DNA of 64,000 nucleotides from Micromonospora rifamycinica (GTDB taxonomy: Bacteria > Actinomycetota > Actinomycetes > Mycobacteriales > Micromonosporaceae), in NCBI RefSeq assembly GCF_900090265.1, contig NZ_LT607752.1, forward strand, positions 2,914,001 through 2,978,000, given 5' to 3'. Positions within the stretch are counted from its first letter, which is position 1. Every line of letters starts with the position of its first letter. Positions 59,292 to 64,000 of this stretch are shown one piece after another. The translations under genes were made by a program, and so were the position numbers. The notes beneath the pieces were generated by a model that saw only the letters and a list, made by a program, of their open reading frames with translations, did no database searches and was not told the DNA's origin.

Positions 59292-60203
59292 ATGCTCAGA
59301 ACGATGAAACGCCTCGCCGCCCTCACCACCGCCGCACTGCTCGTCACCACCGCCCTCGCCGCCACCGCCGCGTCGGCCGCCCCCGAGGCCGGCGGGCAGA
59401 CCGCCGACCGGGCCGCCAAGACCACCCTGGTCGCCTCGTGGTACTCGGGCACCCTCGCCGCGGGCGCCACCCAGAACTGGCAGTGGAACAACAACCCGGC
59501 CGGAGCGGTCTACCAGGTGGGGCTCTCCCCGACCGGGGCGAGCACCAGCCAGCCGTGCCAGTTCCAGGTGACCCGGAGCTGGTACACCCAGCTCTACAGC
59601 GGCGAGCGCCGGTTCAACTGGACCATTCGCAACACCGGCGCCATCGCCTGCGGCACCCAGGTCATGCTCAGCTCACTGACCTCCGGGGCCACCTGGGCGC
59701 TCGGCGGCATCGCCCCGGGCGGCACGGTCACCTCGGTGTGGAACAACAACCCGGCCAACGTGGCGTTCCTGCCCGGCATCGCACCCAGCGGTGCCACCAG
59801 CACCACCGGCTGCCAGCTCGAGGTGACCAGCTCCTGGTACTCCCGGCAGACCAACGGTGAGCGGCGGTTCTACTTCACCGTCAAGAACGTCGGCACCATC
59901 ACCTGCGCCGGCAGCGCCCTGCTGGGCAGCACCTCGACCTCGACCACCTGGTCCGCCGGGACGCTCGCGCCGTCGGCCAGCAGCGGATCGGTGTGGTACA
60001 ACGCCAACCCGACGACGCTGGTCTACCTGCCCGGCCTCAACCCGGCGGTCGCCGCCAGCACCTGCCAGTTCGGCACCACCAGCAGCTACTACCAGCAGGT
60101 GGTGAACTCCGACGGCACCGTGCAGCGCCAGTACCTGGCCTACTACACCAACGTCGGCGGGGTCACCTGCTCCGCCACCTTCCTGCTCGGTTCCATCACC
60201 TGA
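59292..60203 (+). CDS. Secreted protein with three tandem domains
   Basis: A 303-residue exported protein. A signal peptide (to about residue 30, ATAASAAPE) is followed by three tandem repeats of about 85 residues (about 48-130, 134-215, 219-303), each with WNNNP-like, SWY, GERRF-like and two Cys (C89/C120, C174/C205, C258/C293), consistent with one disulfide per repeat. I do not recognise the family. The ATG at 59292 follows GAGGAGG by 12 bases; ATG 59304 is an alternative. A terminator follows. Confidence 0.85.
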   Translation: MLRTMKRLAALTTAALLVTTALAATAASAAPEAGGQTADRAAKTTLVASWYSGTLAAGATQNWQWNNNPAGAVYQVGLSPTGASTSQPCQFQVTRSWYTQLYSGERRFNWTIRNTGAIACGTQVMLSSLTSGATWALGGIAPGGTVTSVWNNNPANVAFLPGIAPSGATSTTGCQLEVTSSWYSRQTNGERRFYFTVKNVGTITCAGSALLGSTSTSTTWSAGTLAPSASSGSVWYNANPTTLVYLPGLNPAVAASTCQFGTTSSYYQQVVNSDGTVQRQYLAYYTNVGGVTCSATFLLGSIT

Positions 60204-60212
60204 TCCGCCGCC

Positions 60213-60248
60213 GCGGCGGCCCGTCCCGATCGCGGGGCGGGCCGCCGC
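60213..60248 (+). terminator. Terminator after the three-repeat protein gene
   Basis: GCGGCGGCCCG (60213-60223) pairs perfectly with 60238-60248, with inner pairing extending the stem to about 16 bp with one G-U pair. It begins 10 bases after the stop codon. Confidence 0.8.
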
Positions 60249-60348
60249 ACCCGTACCCCGCCGTCGTGCCGACCGCCCGACGCCGACCGGCGCGGCTCCG
60301 ATACCGTGCGGCGACGGATCGGGTCGGTGCTGCGGGAGGATCGGGATC

Positions 60349-61200
60349 ATGCGGCTACACGTCGGCTGCGCGATGTGGACCCACCGGTCGTGGCAGGGCC
60401 GGCTGATCGCCCACCCACTGCCGGCCCACGAACGGCTGCGGCACTACGCCGGCTGGTGCGACGCGGTCGAGGGGAACACCACGTTCTACGCGACCCCGGC
60501 CCGGGAGACCGTGGCCACCTGGGCCCGGCAGACCGGGCCGGACTTCCGCTTCGTCCTCAAACTTCCGAAGGTCGTCACCCACGAGCGGCGGCTCGTCGAC
60601 GCCGAGGGACCGCTGCGGGTCTTCCTCGACGCGATCGAGCCGCTCGGCACCCGTGTGCACGCCCTGTGGCTCCAGTTGCCGGGGTCGTTCACCCCGTCGG
60701 ACGTCCCCGTGCTCGCCGACTTCCTGCGCCGGCTGCCCGAGGCCCACCGGTACGCCGTGGAGGTCCGGCATCCCGCCTTCTTCACCGACCCCCGCGCCAC
60801 CCGGCTGCTGGAGGAGGCGTTGGCCCCCTCGGGCACCGAGTGGATCCCGTTCGACACCACCGCGTTCTTCCGCAGGCCGCCGACCAGCGAGGCGGAACGG
60901 GAGGCGTGGGGCAAGAAACCCCGGATGCCGTTGCGGTCGGTCGCGCTGACCGACCGGCCCGTCGTCCGGTACCTCGGCCGGGACGCCGAGACGGAGACCG
61001 TCGAGGGCTGGCGGCACTGGGTGGAGACCACCGCCGACTGGCTGCGGGAGGGCCGCTCGCCGACCGTGTTCGTGCACACCCCGGACAACGCCGACGCGCC
61101 GCTGCTCGCCCGCCGCTTCCACGACGAGGTACGGGTCCGGCTACCGCACCTGGCCGCTCTGCCCGAGCCGATCCCGGTCGGTCCGCTCACCCTGTTCTGA
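60349..61200 (+). CDS. DUF72 domain-containing protein
   Basis: A 283-residue TIM-barrel-like DUF72 protein (YecE family): MRLHVGCAMWTHRSWQG at the N-terminus, GNTTFYATPARETVATW, RFVLKLPKVVTHERRL and YAVEVRHPAFF. Function is unknown; the family lacks an agreed biochemical role. The ATG at 60349 follows GGGAGG. Confidence 0.9.
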   Translation: MRLHVGCAMWTHRSWQGRLIAHPLPAHERLRHYAGWCDAVEGNTTFYATPARETVATWARQTGPDFRFVLKLPKVVTHERRLVDAEGPLRVFLDAIEPLGTRVHALWLQLPGSFTPSDVPVLADFLRRLPEAHRYAVEVRHPAFFTDPRATRLLEEALAPSGTEWIPFDTTAFFRRPPTSEAEREAWGKKPRMPLRSVALTDRPVVRYLGRDAETETVEGWRHWVETTADWLREGRSPTVFVHTPDNADAPLLARRFHDEVRVRLPHLAALPEPIPVGPLTLF

Positions 61201-61353
61201 CCCTCGACCGACACCGAAGGCCGAAAGTTTCGAGCGCCGCCCCGGGATTCCCTGTCGGGAGAGTGGCCCACCGCCGCCTCCACCTCGCCCATCCAGCCAT
61301 GTCGGGGAATGTCGACAGGCAGCCTGGTCAGCCGTCGAAGCTGGACCAGTGTA

Positions 61354-61382
61354 TTGACGTTACCCGATGTTCGACTTACAGT
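61354..61382 (+). promoter_or_regulatory. Promoter of the VTC-CotH operon
   Basis: TTGACG (61354-61359) and TACAGT (61377-61382) are separated by exactly 17 bp. The expected start is near 61389, inside the ACCGAAA repeats. Confidence 0.75.
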
Positions 61383-61412
61383 ACCGAAATAGTCACCGAA
61401 AGTTTACCGAAA
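61383..61412 (+). repeat. Three ACCGAAA direct repeats at the transcription start
   Basis: ACCGAAA occurs at 61383-61389, 61395-61401 and 61406-61412, spaced 12 and 11 bp (about one helical turn). Their place over the start point suggests a repressor-binding array. Confidence 0.65.
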
Positions 61413-61509
61413 ATGTGATCGGCTCCGGCCGTCCCGCCGGGGGCTTTCCCCCGAGCTGACGCAGGCGACGTCGGACCCGACCGCCGACGAGCCAGGAGGA
61501 ATCCGAGAG

Positions 61510-62490
61510 ATGTCGCAGGTCGCAACCGGCCCGGCCGGCACGGGCCAATCCGCTCCGGCGACCGTCGGGGACCACCCGGCGCCGGTGACCGCCGGCGGCG
61601 GTCCCGCCCCGGCGACCGTCGCCGGCCCGCCGGTCCCCGGTGGGAGCGCCCCGACGGTCCCGCCGCCGTTCGCACCGGCGCTGGCGGAGCTGCCCGGCGT
61701 CGGGCTGGCCGAGCTGATCGAGCGGGCCGCGCTGCAGAGCCGGGTGGACCGCAAGTACCTCGTCGCGCTGGACGAGCTGCCGGGCCTGCTCGACCGGCTC
61801 ATCCCACACGCCCTGGTGCTGGACATCGACGGCGCACGGTCCTTCCGCTACGAGTCGGTGTACTTCGACACCCCGGGCCTGGCCAGCTACCACGGTGCGG
61901 CGTACCGGCGGCGGCGGCGCTTCAAGGTGCGGACCCGGACCTACCTCGACTCGGCCGAGTGCTGGCTGGAGGTCAAGCTCAGCGGCTCCCGCGGGCTGGT
62001 CACCAAGCACCGGCTGCCGTACCGGCCGGAGGACCGCCGCACCGTCCGGTCGGGGCGGGAGTTCGTCGACCGGGCGCTCGGCCACGGCTCGGTCCGATCC
62101 GCCCCCGTCGGCGGTCACCTCGAACCGGTGCTGGTCACCCGCTACCGCCGTACGACGCTGCTGCTGCCGACGACCGAGAGCCGGGTCACCATCGACACCG
62201 ACCTGTGCTGGCAGGACGACCACCACACCCTGCACCTGCCCGCTGTCGCCGTGGTCGAGACCAAGACCCGATCGGCGGCGTCCCCGGTCGACCGGCTGCT
62301 GTGGCAGGGCGGCACCAGACCCGCCCGCATCTCGAAGTACGCCACCGGCCTCGCCGCCCTGCGACCGGAGCTGCCGGACACACCATGGCGACGGACCCTG
62401 CGCCGGCACTTCCGGCCGGCCCCGCCACCGGTCCCGGCGGGGCCGCCCACCCGCGTCATCCGAACCGGACAGGAGACATCGTGCGTCTGA
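61510..62490 (+). CDS. VTC-domain polyphosphate polymerase-like protein
   Basis: A 326-residue protein. A Pro/Ala/Gly-rich N-terminus (1-57) precedes a VTC/CYTH-type tunnel domain (about 62-300). Conserved basic and acidic strands are RVDRKYLVALDEL, RRRRRFKVRTRTYLDSAECW, LEVKLSGSRGLVTKHRL, VTRYRRTTLLL, VETKTRSA and the SKYATG (SKx) motif. The domain makes polyphosphate from ATP in yeast VTC4; bacterial activity is inferred. The downstream CotH gene overlaps it by 10 bp, so they probably act together. Confidence 0.88.
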   Translation: MSQVATGPAGTGQSAPATVGDHPAPVTAGGGPAPATVAGPPVPGGSAPTVPPPFAPALAELPGVGLAELIERAALQSRVDRKYLVALDELPGLLDRLIPHALVLDIDGARSFRYESVYFDTPGLASYHGAAYRRRRRFKVRTRTYLDSAECWLEVKLSGSRGLVTKHRLPYRPEDRRTVRSGREFVDRALGHGSVRSAPVGGHLEPVLVTRYRRTTLLLPTTESRVTIDTDLCWQDDHHTLHLPAVAVVETKTRSAASPVDRLLWQGGTRPARISKYATGLAALRPELPDTPWRRTLRRHFRPAPPPVPAGPPTRVIRTGQETSCV

Positions 62491-64000
62491 CCGTTCGCAC
62501 CCCCTCCCGGCGTAGCGCCGGAATCGTGGCAGTGCTCGTCACCGGGCTCCTCGTGCCGTACGCGGCACAGGCGGACGCCGGACCGTCCCCCCGGCCCCCC
62601 ACCCGCGCCGGCGTCACCACGGGACTGGACACCTCCGCCGCCGACGCCGTGGCCGCCGCCGGGGCAGCGGACGACCTCGTCGGCGACATCGTCTTCTCGC
62701 GGCCGAGCGGCACCTTCCAGGGGGAGGTGACGGTGTCGCTGAGCACCACGGTCAGCGGCGCGCAGCTGCGCTACACCACCGACGGCCGACCGCCCACCGC
62801 GCAGTCACCGCTGTACGCGGGCACACCGTTACGGTTCACCCGGACCACCCAGCTGCGGGTCCAGGCCTTCGTCGGCCAGACCGCCTCCGGTGCGCCCGGC
62901 ACCGCCATGTACGTCGCCCAGAACGTCGCCACCGCCCACGACCTGCCGGTGGTCCTGCTCGACTCGTACGGGGCGGGCAAGCCCGGCCGCGAGTACCTCG
63001 ACGCCACCGCCATGGTCTTCGAGCCCGGCGGCGGCACCACCTCGCTGGCGGCGACCCCGACCGTCGCCACCCGCGCCGGGTTCCACCTGCGCGGCCAGTC
63101 GTCGGCGTCGTTCGAGAAGACGCCGTACCGCGTCGAACTGCGGGGCAACGACAACGACGACGCCGACTATCCGATGCTGGGCATGCCGGCCGACTCCGAC
63201 TGGGTGCTGCGCGGGCCGTTCAGCGACAAGGCGTTGATCCGGGAGGCGCTGGTCTACGATCTCGGGCGCGAGATGGGCATGCCCGCACCGAGATACCGGT
63301 TCGTCGAGTTCTACCTCAACACCGACGCCGCCCCGGTGGCCGCCGGTGACTACATGGGCGTCTACATGCTGGTGGAGACGATCAAGAACGCCAAGAACCG
63401 GCTGAACCTCAAGCAGCTCGACGAGGACGACCTGACCCTGCCCAAGATCCAGGGCGGGTACATCTGGAGCTTCGAGTGGCTGGCCGCCGAGGAGCCGACG
63501 CTGACCTGCACCGGGCCGGCGGCGACCTGCTGGAACTACCTGGAGGTGCGGGATCCGTCCCCCTTGCAGGCACCCCAGCGGGACTGGCTGCGGGGCCACG
63601 TCCAGGAGTTCCACGACGTGCTGCGGGCGGCGAACTCCGCCGACCCGGTCACCGGCTACCGGAAGTACATCGACGTCGACTCGTTCGTGGACCAGATGGT
63701 CCTCAACGAACTCAGCCGGGAGATGGACTCCTACATCCGCAGCGCGTACTTCTACAAGGACCGCGACACCAAGATCTTCGCCGGCCCGCTGTGGGACTAC
63801 GACCTCAGCTTCGGCGTCGGCGGCTACTTCGGCAACGACCAGATCGCCGGCTGGCAGTACCAGCAGACCCGGCAACCGGTCGCCAACGACTGGTTCCCAC
63901 AGCTGGTACGCGATCCGGCCTTCGTCAACCAGCTCCGGTCCCGCTGGCAGAGCCTGCGCCGGGGCCTGCTCGCCGACAGTGCCCTCCAGGCGCGGATCGA
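62481..64000 (+). CDS. Secreted CotH kinase family protein (partial, 3' end outside window)
   Basis: Open from GTG at 62481 (AGGAG 5 bases before) to the window edge, 506 codons. A signal peptide (cleavage about PYAAQADAG) precedes a CHB_HEX_C-like domain (VSGAQLRYTTDGRPPTAQSP, about 75-135) and a CotH kinase domain (LLDSYGAGKPG, SFEKTPYRVELRG, LRGPFSDKALIREALVYDLG; active-site region FAGPLWDYDLSFG). CotH kinases phosphorylate proteins, and extracellular ones occur in actinomycetes. It overlaps the VTC gene by 10 bp, so the two are translationally coupled. Confidence 0.9.
   Translation, partial: MRLTVRTPSRRSAGIVAVLVTGLLVPYAAQADAGPSPRPPTRAGVTTGLDTSAADAVAAAGAADDLVGDIVFSRPSGTFQGEVTVSLSTTVSGAQLRYTTDGRPPTAQSPLYAGTPLRFTRTTQLRVQAFVGQTASGAPGTAMYVAQNVATAHDLPVVLLDSYGAGKPGREYLDATAMVFEPGGGTTSLAATPTVATRAGFHLRGQSSASFEKTPYRVELRGNDNDDADYPMLGMPADSDWVLRGPFSDKALIREALVYDLGREMGMPAPRYRFVEFYLNTDAAPVAAGDYMGVYMLVETIKNAKNRLNLKQLDEDDLTLPKIQGGYIWSFEWLAAEEPTLTCTGPAATCWNYLEVRDPSPLQAPQRDWLRGHVQEFHDVLRAANSADPVTGYRKYIDVDSFVDQMVLNELSREMDSYIRSAYFYKDRDTKIFAGPLWDYDLSFGVGGYFGNDQIAGWQYQQTRQPVANDWFPQLVRDPAFVNQLRSRWQSLRRGLLADSALQARI

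Larger units (their letters stand above)
61201..61509. other. Regulatory region upstream of the VTC-CotH operon
   Basis: 309 bp with a markedly AT-richer part at 61345-61425. It contains a near-consensus promoter (61354-61382) followed at once by three ACCGAAA direct repeats and then a leader of about 120 nt before the AGGAGG RBS (61492-61497). No gene is seen. Confidence 0.7.

Overview
The window is high-GC DNA (roughly 70-75 % by eye) with dense genes, many GTG starts, 4-bp start/stop overlaps, few AT-rich spots and extended -35/-10 promoters of TTGAC-N17-TANNNT type. Together with the gene content (RskA-like anti-sigma factor, class F-type sortase, DUF6232 paralogues, Clp_N/HTH regulator, conserved iscS-mnmA-ligA-gatCAB block) this points to an actinomycete, most likely Micromonosporaceae (Micromonospora-like). 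The genus call is inference. Apart from tandem repeats and one lower-GC intergenic island, I saw no phage, transposase, CRISPR, rRNA or tRNA.

Layout. 1-4.8 kb: a glycan-use locus with a Tat-exported FAD oxidoreductase (cut by the window edge), a GH2 beta-mannosidase and a divergent LacI regulator, with two matching candidate operators between them. 4.9-14 kb: a membrane PAS-GGDEF-EAL protein with degenerate catalytic motifs, a PH-like membrane protein, a 2-hydroxyacid dehydrogenase, a GAF-PP2C phosphatase, a sugar-dehydrogenase lipoprotein and a membrane metallophosphoesterase. 14.0-14.9 kb: a gene-free stretch with a lower-GC island and tandem repeats. 14.9-32 kb: a mostly minus-strand core block: AceE-like E1 enzyme, gatB, gatA, gatC, an intact GGDEF-EAL protein, ligA, ADP-ribosylglycohydrolase, VOC protein, MetE-like protein, mnmA and cysteine desulfurase. 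The desulfurase can supply sulfur to MnmA, and GatCAB completes Gln/Asn-tRNA charging. The 600 bp between mnmA and the desulfurase holds two related long palindromes flanked by tandem repeats.

32-38 kb: a surface/stress locus. A DUF4397 membrane-anchored protein is translationally coupled to a lipobox-bearing sortase and diverges from an ECF-like sigma factor with an overlapping zinc anti-sigma factor. Then come etfBA, a GNAT protein and a coupled unknown. 38.8-52.6 kb: small membrane proteins (two DUF202, PLDc_N), a DrrAB-like ABC exporter with a palindromic operator, a ThDP enzyme of acetolactate synthase type, enoyl-CoA hydratase, tandem DUF6232 genes, a coiled-coil protein, ribokinase, two further ABC loci and a secreted subtilase with a probable leaderless promoter.

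52.6-64 kb: ROK regulator diverging from a GH3 (NagZ-like) enzyme, STAS protein, GNAT, two unknown small proteins, a Clp_N/HTH protein with two perfect operators built into a leaderless promoter, a secreted three-repeat protein, a DUF72 protein, and at the right edge an overlapping gene pair: a VTC-type polyphosphate polymerase-like protein and a secreted CotH kinase (cut by the edge). Downstream of a near-consensus promoter this pair is preceded by three ACCGAAA repeats. The most interesting signals are the Clp_N autoregulatory promoter, the VTC-CotH locus, the 145-residue insertion inside the EAL domain of the ligA-gatC GGDEF-EAL protein, the sortase/DUF4397/sigma locus and the paired GATCAAGAGG palindromes.
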